A stretch of 64,000 bases of DNA from positions 1 through 64,000 of the forward strand of contig JAFGSJ010000052.1 in NCBI GenBank assembly GCA_016934675.1, given 5' to 3'. Both the position numbers and the translations under genes were made by a program. Source of the DNA: a bacterium. Lineage in GTDB: Bacteria > CSSED10-310 > JAFGSJ01. A model generated the notes under the pieces. It was not told the origin of the DNA, did no database searches, and worked only from the letters and a program-made list of their open reading frames with translations. Numbering within the stretch: the first letter of the stretch is position 1; every line of letters starts with the position of its first letter. Positions 18,715 to 28,201 of the stretch are shown in pieces.

Positions 18715-21087
18715 TCAGAACATGCTCCCAATTGTAAATTGGAATTCGGATTGATTTTCAAAATCATATTTTTTCAAATTGTAGCCCCAGATAAATCGGA
18801 TCGGGACCCAGAACATGGGCACGAATATTTGTAACTCGATCCCGACGGTTTCACGCAGGGTCCGCAAATCATAATTTTCATCGAGACCATAAACATCACC
18901 CTGATCGTAAAACAGAATAAGCCGTAACGGGTCGGCGATCGGGAAAATGAGTTCGTGATTGAAAAGAAGGGCTTTGTTACCCCCGATAGTTTCACCCTCA
19001 TAATTCAAGTCTTTGGGGCCGATCGAGGATGATTCGGTCCCCCTGATCGAGCGTTCACCACCAAGGACCAGATATTCAAAAGAGGGAAACTCGTGACCAG
19101 AATAGCCATCGGCATATTGGACCCGGGTGTGAAAGCCATAGATGACCTTATTCAAAAGAGGCATAAAGAAACTGCCGTCATAGGTCGCTTTGTAATAAAT
19201 ATTATCACCGCCAAACAATGAAGTGTTTATTTCATAAGTAACATAATGACGGGTGCCTCGAGTGGGATTACGTCTGTTGTCACGACGGTCCCTTTGCAGA
19301 AAGAAAAGAAAACCACTCGTGATGGAAGAGCCTTCAGCGTCTTTGATCGATTCTCGGGCATCATCGGCAACATCATAGATTTCGACCTGTTCATACTGGT
19401 ACGAAATGCGTCCAAAGACGTACTCGAAGAAATGACGGCCAACACCCAGATTGCCTCCTGTTGCTCGACGATCAAAGTCTTCATAATATTGCGTACTCCG
19501 ATTATACATTGAAACTGAAAGGGCATTACGTGTATCAAAAAGGTAGTCCTCATTAAAGCTGACCGAATACTCCTGTCGACGGCTGCTGTTAATCAGGGAC
19601 AATTGCATCTCCTGACCATAACCCAGGAAATTGTATTCAGAGAAAGAAATCGCCAGGAATACTTTATCCAGACTGCTGTATCCGCCGCCCAACTGTAACT
19701 CAGTCCGCCGTTCATCGGTCATGTTGATGGTAATATCGAGTTGCTGTGGATCAGCTATGGTCGGATTGAACTCAGGATTGATATTCTCGATGTAACCGAG
19801 ATAATTGAGGCGGGAAAGACTATAGCGCAGCTTCGATGAATCAAAGATATCACCCTCGAATATCCTCAACTCACGACGAATGACCTTATCTCTCGTCCGC
19901 TGATTGCCCTTGAATTCAATCTGATGTATAAAGGCCTGCTTACCCTCATAGATTTCAAATGTGAAATCGATACTCCTTGTCTCGACCATGGTCTTTCGCG
20001 TAGGAATGATATTTGCGAAAATATAGCCTCGAGTCCCATAGAGTTCATAGAGGTTTTTGACTGCATCCTGCATGGCTTTACGACTATAGATTTCACCCTG
20101 GCGGAATTTCGGCTCCGGCATCTTAAAGAGACTATCCGGTGAGCCTTCAATCGAATCGATTTGCTGAACAATTTTGAGGATCTGCGGGGTCTCAAAAACA
20201 GTGTTACCGGTTATATCGATATTACCGACCCGGTATTGTTCCCCTTCATTAAGCGGAATCATGATTTTCATTTTCTTGACAATCTTTTGTTTCGAGACCT
20301 GTTCTTCAAAAATCTTAACGTCCGGTTCGCCGATTTCGACCTCGGCAAATCCGCGATTCTCATAAAACTCACGTAAAAGGTCCAAGTCGGCGTCAAATTC
20401 ATCCTGGTTAAACTTCCCGGAATCTGTTAGCCAGGAAAACATCCAGTATTCTCGAGTGCTTTTCAGGACTTTACGGAGTTTTTTCTCCTTAAAGTGATAA
20501 TTGCCGGTAAAGCTGATGTCCTCGATCCGAACACGTATACCTTCAATGACTTTGTAGATAACGGTCACGTTTAAGGACGAAGTATGGATGATTTCGGACT
20601 TGATCTCGACATCGTTATAACCCTGTTCGATATATTTAGCCCGTATTTTTTCTTCATCTTTTTTAACCAGCAGGGGATCGTAAATCTTTTTCACCTGAAC
20701 ATTCAGTTCTTTTTCGAGAGTATCCGTCGAGACTTTTTTGTTGCCGACGATCTCGATTTTGGTGACAATAGGTTTTTCCCGGACAATAAAGGTGATGATT
20801 ACGCCTTTTTCCTGTTCGATCATGTCCACAGATACTTCATCAAAGAAACCGGTCCGATACAAATTCTTGATATCCTCCCTGATTTTAATCAGAGAAACAT
20901 ATTCACCTGGTTTCGTTTTCACGTTAAATAAGATAGTTTCGTCATCGATCGAAGCATTACCATGGATAACGACCCCGATTATTTTCCTGGGTCCGGATTC
21001 TTCGGTTTCTTCGGCAAAGATGGCTCCAGACATGGAAATGAGAAGGATTATCTGAAAAGATAAGAAAAAAGTGAGGCTGCGTTTCAC
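18715..21087 (-). CDS. bamA: Outer membrane assembly factor BamA
   Basis: A 790-residue protein: signal peptide (about 1-25), five POTRA repeats to about residue 430, then a 16-stranded Omp85 barrel ending in an aromatic terminal residue (IGSMF). The barrel contains the conserved loop-6 region near GGERSIRG (VRGY/F-type motif). It folds and inserts outer-membrane proteins. Its ATG overlaps the clpC stop (ATGA at 21084-21087), so it is translationally coupled to clpC. Confidence 0.97.
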   Translation of the reverse strand: MKRSLTFFLSFQIILLISMSGAIFAEETEESGPRKIIGVVIHGNASIDDETILFNVKTKPGEYVSLIKIREDIKNLYRTGFFDEVSVDMIEQEKGVIITFIVREKPIVTKIEIVGNKKVSTDTLEKELNVQVKKIYDPLLVKKDEEKIRAKYIEQGYNDVEIKSEIIHTSSLNVTVIYKVIEGIRVRIEDISFTGNYHFKEKKLRKVLKSTREYWMFSWLTDSGKFNQDEFDADLDLLREFYENRGFAEVEIGEPDVKIFEEQVSKQKIVKKMKIMIPLNEGEQYRVGNIDITGNTVFETPQILKIVQQIDSIEGSPDSLFKMPEPKFRQGEIYSRKAMQDAVKNLYELYGTRGYIFANIIPTRKTMVETRSIDFTFEIYEGKQAFIHQIEFKGNQRTRDKVIRRELRIFEGDIFDSSKLRYSLSRLNYLGYIENINPEFNPTIADPQQLDITINMTDERRTELQLGGGYSSLDKVFLAISFSEYNFLGYGQEMQLSLINSSRRQEYSVSFNEDYLFDTRNALSVSMYNRSTQYYEDFDRRATGGNLGVGRHFFEYVFGRISYQYEQVEIYDVADDARESIKDAEGSSITSGFLFFLQRDRRDNRRNPTRGTRHYVTYEINTSLFGGDNIYYKATYDGSFFMPLLNKVIYGFHTRVQYADGYSGHEFPSFEYLVLGGERSIRGTESSSIGPKDLNYEGETIGGNKALLFNHELIFPIADPLRLILFYDQGDVYGLDENYDLRTLRETVGIELQIFVPMFWVPIRFIWGYNLKKYDFENQSEFQFTIGSMF

Positions 21088-23555
21088 GGAAGGTGGTCCT
21101 TTTCTTCGAGAAGTCCGCTGGGAGTGGTTGAGGTTAAAGCAGGTACGGTTTTTCTATCTGTGAAAACGAGTTGATTATCTGCCACAGAGACCTGGATAAG
21201 ACTACCTTCTCGGTACGTTCCCTTGATGACCTCCTCGGCCAGATAATCTTCGATATATTTCTGCAGTGTCCGACGCAGGGGTCGAGCGCCATAAGCCGGA
21301 TCATAACCCTTTTGCAGGAGCCAATCTTTGGCATCATCGTTCAATTCAAGTTTCATCTTACTTTCACTTAGGTCTTCATTAATGTCGTTCAGTTGTAGCT
21401 GGAGAATGGCCAATAGATGACTCCTGGTCAAAGCATGGAAAATAATGGTTTCGTCGATCCTGTTCAAAAATTCCGGACTGAACAGATTTTTTACTTCTTT
21501 CATCACGGTTTCCTTCATTTTGGCATAACTCGCTTCCCGCGATGAAGAAGAAAATCCGAGTGAGATTTTGGTATTGATCTGACGGGTGCCCACATTCGAG
21601 GTCATAATGATCAGTGTATTTCTGAAATCGACCCGGCGGCCCATACTATCGGTCAATTGACCATCCTCGAAGACCTGAAGGAGAATATTGAAAACTTCCG
21701 GTGATGCTTTTTCAATTTCATCGAGTAAGATGACAGAATAAGGTTTTCTGCGAATGCGTTCAGTAAGCTGGCCACCTTCGCCATAGCCGATATAACCTGG
21801 TGGTGATCCGACCAACCGGGAGACTGAATATTTTTCCATGTATTCGGACATATCAATCCGGACAATGGCATTACGGTTGCCGAAAAGGAATTCGGCCAGA
21901 ACGCGGGCCAGTTCAGTTTTACCGACCCCGGTAGGTCCGAGAAACATGAAAGAACCGATCGGCCTTTTCCCGGACTTCAATCCGGCCCGTGACCGTCTGA
22001 TAGCTTTCGAGACCGCAACAATAGCCTGGTCCTGGCCAATAATCCGTTCGTGAAGCGTCTCTTCCATCCTCAATAGTTTAGCGGATTCATCCTCCTGGAT
22101 CTTATAGATGGGTACGCCTGTCCATTTCGAAACGATATAGGCGATATCCTCGGCAGTAACCTTGACCGGTTGAGTGGTAATCGATTTCTTCCAATTGCTC
22201 TTCATACCTTGATAAGCAGTGACCAATTTGTTTTCCAGGTCACGATACTTGATTGCTTTTTCGTAATCTTCCTGACGGCGGGCCCTTTCTTTGCGATGAG
22301 CAACCTCGGCAATGTCCTTTTCCCGTTTTTTCAATTCATCCGGCAGGACCATCATTTGAAGCCGGGCTCGGGCACTGGCTTCATCCATAACATCGATGGC
22401 CTTGTCCGGCAAACGCCGGTCAGTAATATACTGGGCTGATAATTTAATCGCAGCCTGGACTGCCTCATCACTGATCATGGCCCGATGATGTTGCTCATAT
22501 TTTGGTTTCAGTCCGCGGACGATCGCTATTGCTTCATCAAGGGTCGGTTCCTGGACATGAATAGTTTGAAAGCGGCGTTCGAGTGCCCCGTCTTTTTCAA
22601 TATACTTCCGGTATTCATCCAGGGTTGTGGCGCCAATACACTGTATCTCGCCCCGAGACAAAGCCGGTTTCAACATGTTCGATGCGTCAATCGAACCCTC
22701 TGCTGCGCCGGCACCAACCAGAGTATGCAATTCATCGATAAAAATGATGATATCATGTGCATTTCTTAATTCCTTGATCACGGCCTGTAAACGTTCTTCG
22801 AACTGGCCACGATACTTGGTGCCCGCCACCAGGGCCGCCAGATCAAGTGAAACCAGACGCTGATCGAACAGTAACTCGGGAACCTCATGATTGATGATCC
22901 GCTGGGCTAATCCTTCAACGATGGCAGTTTTTCCTACACCTGGTTCCCCGATGAGTACCGGATTGTTTTTGGTCCGGCGACACAGAATCTGAATCACTCG
23001 CTCGATCTCATCATTGCGTCCAATGACGGGATCCAGTTTGCCCAGAATAGCGAGATGAGTAATATCCCGGCTAAAATTATCAAGGACAGGTGTCTTTTCC
23101 TTGTTCTGTTTAACTTTGGCACTGTCCTGCTTGAGTTCATAGATGCATTGTCGGGCTAAATGCAGGTCGATCTGAAAATCACGCAGGACCTTGAAAGCCA
23201 AGCCCGATGTCTCTTTGAGTAATCCGAGAAAAATATGATTTGCCTCGATTAATTTCTCCCGCAAACGATAGGCTTCTTCAAAGGAATACTCGATTACCCG
23301 CTTTGCTTCGCGGGTAAAAGGAATGTGCTCCGGTATGCTTGAACCCGTTCCCGGCTCGATATGTCGCTCTAAATGAAACAGAATATCCTCGGGATTGATA
23401 CTCATGCGGTTCAGGGCTTCGGCCAGTCCGGTATCTTCACGTAACAAGGCCAGAAGAAGGTGCTCAGTACCCAAACGGGAGTGATGCAATCGTTCCGCTT
23501 CTTCGCGGCCCCGCTGAATAACCCGTTTCGCATCTTCTGAAAATCGTTCAAACAT
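21084..23555 (-). CDS. clpC: ATP-dependent Clp protease ATPase subunit ClpC
   Basis: An 823-residue Hsp100. A double Clp-N repeat (about 1-145) precedes AAA-1 with Walker A GEPGVGKT (203-210) and Walker [14 protein letters not shown]-type linker lies at about 428-447 and AAA-2 has GPTGVGKT (540-547). The short middle region with UVR marks ClpC rather than ClpB. It unfolds substrates for ClpP, which is not in the window. A gene of this kind inside a lolD-bamA run is unusual. Confidence 0.95.
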   Translation of the reverse strand: MFERFSEDAKRVIQRGREEAERLHHSRLGTEHLLLALLREDTGLAEALNRMSINPEDILFHLERHIEPGTGSSIPEHIPFTREAKRVIEYSFEEAYRLREKLIEANHIFLGLLKETSGLAFKVLRDFQIDLHLARQCIYELKQDSAKVKQNKEKTPVLDNFSRDITHLAILGKLDPVIGRNDEIERVIQILCRRTKNNPVLIGEPGVGKTAIVEGLAQRIINHEVPELLFDQRLVSLDLAALVAGTKYRGQFEERLQAVIKELRNAHDIIIFIDELHTLVGAGAAEGSIDASNMLKPALSRGEIQCIGATTLDEYRKYIEKDGALERRFQTIHVQEPTLDEAIAIVRGLKPKYEQHHRAMISDEAVQAAIKLSAQYITDRRLPDKAIDVMDEASARARLQMMVLPDELKKREKDIAEVAHRKERARRQEDYEKAIKYRDLENKLVTAYQGMKSNWKKSITTQPVKVTAEDIAYIVSKWTGVPIYKIQEDESAKLLRMEETLHERIIGQDQAIVAVSKAIRRSRAGLKSGKRPIGSFMFLGPTGVGKTELARVLAEFLFGNRNAIVRIDMSEYMEKYSVSRLVGSPPGYIGYGEGGQLTERIRRKPYSVILLDEIEKASPEVFNILLQVFEDGQLTDSMGRRVDFRNTLIIMTSNVGTRQINTKISLGFSSSSREASYAKMKETVMKEVKNLFSPEFLNRIDETIIFHALTRSHLLAILQLQLNDINEDLSESKMKLELNDDAKDWLLQKGYDPAYGARPLRRTLQKYIEDYLAEEVIKGTYREGSLIQVSVADNQLVFTDRKTVPALTSTTPSGLLEEKDHLP

Positions 23556-23573
23556 TTATAGTTCCTCGCTCGA

Positions 23574-24257
23574 TCACATTTCGATAAGTCTTCCCTCGAC
23601 TAACTGGAGTTGCCGATCTGTTTCAGCGGCCAATTCGAGATTATGCGTGGCGATTATCACCGTTATCTTAAATTCCGTATGTATCATTTTCAATAGATTA
23701 TGTATAGTACGCCCTGTATTGACGTCAAGATTACCGGTTGGTTCATCAGCCAAGATGACTCGTGGGCTGTGGACCAGGGCCCGTGCTACCGCAACTCGTT
23801 GCTGTTCGCCCCCCGATAATTCACCCGGTTTATGCTCGAGCCGATCAGCCAAACCAACAAGTTCGAGTAATTTGACCGCCTCAGCCCTTGCCTTCTGTCG
23901 GGAGTTACGCTGTATTAATAGCGGAATCATGATATTTTCGCAAGCCGAAAACTCAGGGAGAAGATGATGAGCTTGAAAAACGAAACCGATCATGGTGTTG
24001 CGAAAATGTGCTTGTTCTTGAGAAGATAAGCCGAAAGGATCGACACCGTTGTAGCCGATTCGTCCCGAAGAGGGATAATCCAGAATGCCCAGAATATGTA
24101 AAAGTGTACTCTTGCCCACGCCAGACACGCCGGTTATGGCCACCATTGTACCCTGTTCAAAAACGCACGAAATCCCTTTGAGCACTTCGATGACCTTGTC
24201 GCCCAGAACAAATGATTTCCAGACATTTTCGACAGTAACATGAATATCATTACTCAT
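23574..24257 (-). CDS. lolD: Lipoprotein-export ABC ATPase LolD
   Basis: A 227-residue ABC ATPase of the MacB/LolD branch. It has Walker [10 protein letters not shown], signature [15 protein letters not shown], Walker [13 protein letters not shown] and the switch His in IATHNLE. It powers release of lipoproteins from the inner membrane through LolC/E. The chosen ATG at 24257 overlaps the permease stop by 8 bp; an ATG at 24269 would add four residues. Confidence 0.92.
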   Translation of the reverse strand: MSNDIHVTVENVWKSFVLGDKVIEVLKGISCVFEQGTMVAITGVSGVGKSTLLHILGILDYPSSGRIGYNGVDPFGLSSQEQAHFRNTMIGFVFQAHHLLPEFSACENIMIPLLIQRNSRQKARAEAVKLLELVGLADRLEHKPGELSGGEQQRVAVARALVHSPRVILADEPTGNLDVNTGRTIHNLLKMIHTEFKITVIIATHNLELAAETDRQLQLVEGRLIEM

Positions 24258-25506
24258 AACGAATCGCATCCACTGGGTTTAAACGAGAGGCCTGCAATGA
24301 GGGGTAAATCGTTGCCATAAATGAGATCACGATCGACAGAAAGCAAACCAACATGACGTCGAACAGATTAATTGTAAAAGGCAAATGGGTAATATAATAC
24401 ACGTCACCAGACAATTTGATCAATTCATACGTATCGGCAATCCACGAAATAGCGAGACCTAGACACGCCCCGAAAAACGTGCCCATGGTCCCGATTATCA
24501 GACCCTCAGCCAAAAAAATGAGCATGATACTCCGCGAAGTTGCCCCCATTGCTTTCAAAATACCGATATCTTTGTTTTTTTCCATGACCATCATCATCAA
24601 CGAACTGACTATACCGAAAGCTGCTACTGCAACAATGAAAAGCAGGATGATGAACATGACGATTTTTTCGAGTTTCAGTGCCTCAAAAAAAGACTGATTC
24701 ATACTCATCCAATCCCTGATATAGTATTCAGGGCCCAGGGCCGCAGCAAGAAGAGGAGTTATCTTGTCGGCATTTAACGGATCATCCATTTTGATTTCGA
24801 GCCCGCTGACTCGGGAACCCATATTGAAAAAATCCTGTGCTTCGGTCAAAGCAATATATATCCAGGAAGAATCATAATCGTACATACCGGTATAGAATAT
24901 ACCGCATACAGTATATTCACGGCTTTTTGGCACCATACCCACGGGGGTCTGGGTCCCGAACGGTGAAACCAGAAAGACACTGTCTCCGGTAATGACACCC
25001 AGACTCGCCGCTAATTCTCCGCCCAGGATAATCGAGGGAATCAGCCCTGATTCACTCTCATGGTCTCCAGTGGCAAGCGCACCCAACAAACAGTTAAAAT
25101 CTCCGGATCTCATTTTCTGTGCGACAGTGATTACCCGACTCGAAAAGGTTGGATTAATACCCTTGACCACAACAGCACTGACATTTTTCTCGTGACGAAG
25201 CAGGCATTGCTGATAGATGAACGGCGCAGCCGCATCGATATGGTCCACCGCTTCCACCTGGGGCATGATCCGCGTGTAATCCACGACCCCGGAACCCTCT
25301 CGTAAAAAAACAACGGCATGTGAATTAGCTCCCAGTATTTTTTCTTTAAGATCTCCTGCGAAACCGCTCATGACCGCGAGAACGATGATCAATGCACTGA
25401 CACCAATCGTCACACCCAGGGTCGATATCAGGGTAATGATCGAAATCATCACCTGTTTTCGCTTGGCCTTTAAATAACGTAGGGCTAAAAAAATCTCCAG
25501 ATACAT
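24250..25506 (-). CDS. lolC: Lipoprotein-releasing permease LolC/LolE
   Basis: A 418-residue FtsX-type permease. One N-terminal membrane segment (about 20-48) is followed by a large periplasmic domain (about 50-270) and three C-terminal segments. The opening MYLEIFLALRYLKAKRK is typical of LolC/E. Only one permease gene is present with lolD, so the transporter is probably a homodimer (LolF-like) instead of a LolC-LolE pair. It is the first gene of the outer-membrane biogenesis run. AGGAG precedes the start by 4 nt. Confidence 0.9.
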   Translation of the reverse strand: MYLEIFLALRYLKAKRKQVMISIITLISTLGVTIGVSALIIVLAVMSGFAGDLKEKILGANSHAVVFLREGSGVVDYTRIMPQVEAVDHIDAAAPFIYQQCLLRHEKNVSAVVVKGINPTFSSRVITVAQKMRSGDFNCLLGALATGDHESESGLIPSIILGGELAASLGVITGDSVFLVSPFGTQTPVGMVPKSREYTVCGIFYTGMYDYDSSWIYIALTEAQDFFNMGSRVSGLEIKMDDPLNADKITPLLAAALGPEYYIRDWMSMNQSFFEALKLEKIVMFIILLFIVAVAAFGIVSSLMMMVMEKNKDIGILKAMGATSRSIMLIFLAEGLIIGTMGTFFGACLGLAISWIADTYELIKLSGDVYYITHLPFTINLFDVMLVCFLSIVISFMATIYPSLQASRLNPVDAIRYE

Positions 25507-25789
25507 TCGACTCCTATCCTGCTCCCAAAAAACGTTGTCTGGTCCTTGCTCTTACTGTAAGTGAAATTAATGGTAATAACGAAGGTCGATCTCTTGAAGT
25601 TCCGTAAAAGTTACTCTTTAATAATAGCAAAAATCATGTGTTTTGGCGAATTACTCAAAATCAGAATAGTAAAAATTGAGTGAGACCGTCGTGGTCTCTG
25701 TCCATGAAAACATGGCCGGATCTGATCGTATTGTTTGATCTAATTATGACATAAGCAGCTTTCTGAACACACCTCAACAAAAAAAGTCA

Positions 25790-25818
25790 TTGCCTTTTGG
25801 CAAAAACATCTTTACAAT
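25790..25818 (+). promoter_or_regulatory. Promoter candidate for the response-regulator gene; gap 25507-25892
   Basis: TTGCCT (25790-25795), a 17-bp spacer and TACAAT (25813-25818, five of six) lie about 75 bp before the ATG at 25893. The 386-bp divergent gap must also hold the promoter of the lolC operon; I could not pick a clear one on that strand. No ORF or RNA was seen in it. Confidence 0.5.
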
Positions 25819-25892
25819 AAAAGTGTCTGTTTATGTTATTGTCTAAAAAATCGATGAACTTTTATACATAAGACACTCTCCGGAGGAAGGCA

Positions 25893-27869
25893 ATGAACAA
25901 ATCCATTTTAGTGGTCGATGATAGCGCCAATATTAGAAAAATCATTAGGTTGACTTTTGAAGGAATTTACAACGTGTTCGCAGTAGAAAACGGCGAGAAG
26001 GCACTGGAATTGATCAAAACGACCATTCCTGATTTGGTCCTGGTCGATGCGATCATGCCCGGTATCTCCGGTTATGAACTCTGCCGGACGCTGAAGCAGG
26101 ACCAACGCTTCCAATTCATTCCCATCATTCTTATGATCGGAACTTTTGATACTTTCGATGAGGAACAGGGGAAGACGGCTCGTTATGACCTGATCATCTC
26201 GAAACCTTTCGAGTCCGAATTCATCATCAAAACCGTCACTGAAGAAATCGATAAATCCGAACAACGGATACGTCTCAGATCGTCGGACAAGGAACCCGAC
26301 TCAGTGGCTGAACCGGAAGAAAGCGATGGACCAGAGCGTCAAGACGAAGTCGAGTGGGATGAAATCGATAAGAAGGATGAGGAATTTTTCCTCGAGGCTG
26401 ATAGTGGCGAACAGCTCGATGAAACAATGATGACATCAGAAACTGATGATCTTGATCAGACCTTTGCCCCGGATGAACCGGCTTCAATTGACGAAACTGA
26501 AGAAACGCCCGGTCATGATTCAGACATGGAGCAGAAAGCTTTTCTTGGGCCTGAAATTTCCCCGGCATCAGAGGTCCCTGAGCAGGCAGGTGAACTCGTG
26601 ACAAAACCAGCAGCCACTGGGCCGATGCCATCTCCCGTACTGAACAAGAATGAAGTTGATGACTTCTTGTCCGAATTGAAAAAGGAAGCTGCTACGACCA
26701 GCAAAAAAACCGTCATTCTCAAACCTCGTGATTTTACTCATACCCAGGCCAAAGCACACGATGATGAGGAAAAGTGGGAAGAGGCAGAACCAACCTCGTC
26801 GAAAACAGATGAAGATTGGTTGGAATCTGTTCCGGACAAAACAGAAGTTAAGCCGGACCAGATTGAAGAAGTGCACTCCGAACATGATCAACCTGTCACT
26901 GAAGTTCAAGATACTCAAGCCGAGGCGGAAGAAATAGAATACAGTGAATCGGAAAACGTTTCAGGCGATAGTGATCAGGGCCCCCTGTCTTCAGATCAGG
27001 ACCAGCTCTCAACCGAAGCAGATTTTGCTCCGACACTCCCCCAAGGACCCGAAACACACCCTGAAGAAAAGGAAGAAATCGAGGCGCTTCTCGAAGAGCC
27101 CATCGAAACACCTGACCAAGTCGAAATATCTCCTGAACGAGTAGATCAAACTGATGATCTCGGTACATCTTCCAGTTTTGAAGCAGAACCGGCTGCTGAG
27201 TTTGATCTCCCAAAAGATCAGGAAGAACTCGTCACGCCCCCGCCTGCCCAAGAAGCTGAAGATGAACTCTTTGAGCCGATAGCTGATCCAACTACCATGA
27301 TTGGACACACGACTCCCGATAGTGCTGATGATGAAATAGAACCAATAATGGATGGCATGGATGCACTTGATGATGAAGCTGAGCTTGCCACAACCGACTC
27401 GAATGAATCGGAACCTGAACCAGAGATCGTCCACACACCCATTTATGATTTTCAAAAGGATTTGCCCATCCGGGATTATGCTACCGCACAAGCTCAAGCG
27501 GAAAGTCCTGATACTGCGACAGACGATACCGTTCAAGAAGCTGAACCACCCGAACCTATTGATGAACAGCAAGAAGAGATTGACCAGTATAGTGACAAGG
27601 AATTACCGCGATCGGAATTGCCAACAACCAAACTTGAATCCGACCGGGAACGAGTCAGATTCGATCAGGAATGGCCAGAACGGAGTGATCTGGCTGAACA
27701 GGCACCAGCGATTGAGGGTTCCGGTCCCATGACTGATGAGGATTTGGAAAGACTCCTGGCCCTTCTTATCCGGAAACATGGCCAGGAAATGTCCGATCAC
27801 ATTGCTGATAGACTGTACAGCAAAGTGATCCGGAAATTCAGGGAATTTCTTGATCGGGAACTGGACTAA
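25893..27869 (+). CDS. Response regulator with a long acidic low-complexity region
   Basis: A 658-residue protein. Residues 1-120 are a CheY-type receiver with acidic pair D9/D10, phospho-acceptor D52 in LVLVDAIMPG and K104 in ISKPFES. Residues about 125-610 are almost all Asp, Glu, Pro, Gln, Thr and Ser with no predicted fold. The last 45 residues form a basic/hydrophobic helix (from DEDLERLL to the end), likely the conserved effector. There is no DNA-binding domain. GGAGG precedes the start. Such acidic-linker regulators occur in gliding and polarity systems (FrzS-like), but function here is not known. Confidence 0.8.
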   Translation: MNKSILVVDDSANIRKIIRLTFEGIYNVFAVENGEKALELIKTTIPDLVLVDAIMPGISGYELCRTLKQDQRFQFIPIILMIGTFDTFDEEQGKTARYDLIISKPFESEFIIKTVTEEIDKSEQRIRLRSSDKEPDSVAEPEESDGPERQDEVEWDEIDKKDEEFFLEADSGEQLDETMMTSETDDLDQTFAPDEPASIDETEETPGHDSDMEQKAFLGPEISPASEVPEQAGELVTKPAATGPMPSPVLNKNEVDDFLSELKKEAATTSKKTVILKPRDFTHTQAKAHDDEEKWEEAEPTSSKTDEDWLESVPDKTEVKPDQIEEVHSEHDQPVTEVQDTQAEAEEIEYSESENVSGDSDQGPLSSDQDQLSTEADFAPTLPQGPETHPEEKEEIEALLEEPIETPDQVEISPERVDQTDDLGTSSSFEAEPAAEFDLPKDQEELVTPPPAQEAEDELFEPIADPTTMIGHTTPDSADDEIEPIMDGMDALDDEAELATTDSNESEPEPEIVHTPIYDFQKDLPIRDYATAQAQAESPDTATDDTVQEAEPPEPIDEQQEEIDQYSDKELPRSELPTTKLESDRERVRFDQEWPERSDLAEQAPAIEGSGPMTDEDLERLLALLIRKHGQEMSDHIADRLYSKVIRKFREFLDRELD

Positions 27870-27917
27870 GGCGAGCTTGAATAGCCTCAGACAACTGCTG
27901 TGACCACGTTGTTGACA

Positions 27918-28181
27918 TCAATGATTGGGTGCCTGAGAGACCACTTTTATCGCCGAAACCACCGCAGCAATGACACTGGTTCGACCCTGATCATCAGTCA
28001 TGCCAATCCGTGAAAAAGTCTCGCCACGCTGCTTGGATACGTACCTCGCTGGCAACCGGTTTAAAGCATAGACCATCATGTCTGATATACATTGTGGGCA
28101 TGTGCAGATACCGGTTTTCTGTTCGAGATGTTCCTCGAGTGTAATTCTGACTTGCTCTTCCATGAGATTGATTATATCCAT
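27918..28181 (-). CDS. ComFB-family protein
   Basis: An 87-residue protein of the late-competence ComFB family. It contains NLMEEQVRITLEEHL, the Cys motif CTCPQC and ALNRLPARYVS. Cyanobacterial members bind cyclic di-GMP; that is family knowledge, not shown here. The ATG at 28181 has GGAGGAGG just upstream. An alternative ATG at 28205 overlaps the recN stop (ATGA) and would add eight residues. Either way it follows recN in one transcript. Confidence 0.8.
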   Translation of the reverse strand: MDIINLMEEQVRITLEEHLEQKTGICTCPQCISDMMVYALNRLPARYVSKQRGETFSRIGMTDDQGRTSVIAAVVSAIKVVSQAPNH

Positions 28182-28201
28182 ATCCTCCTCCACTTCACCT
28201 T

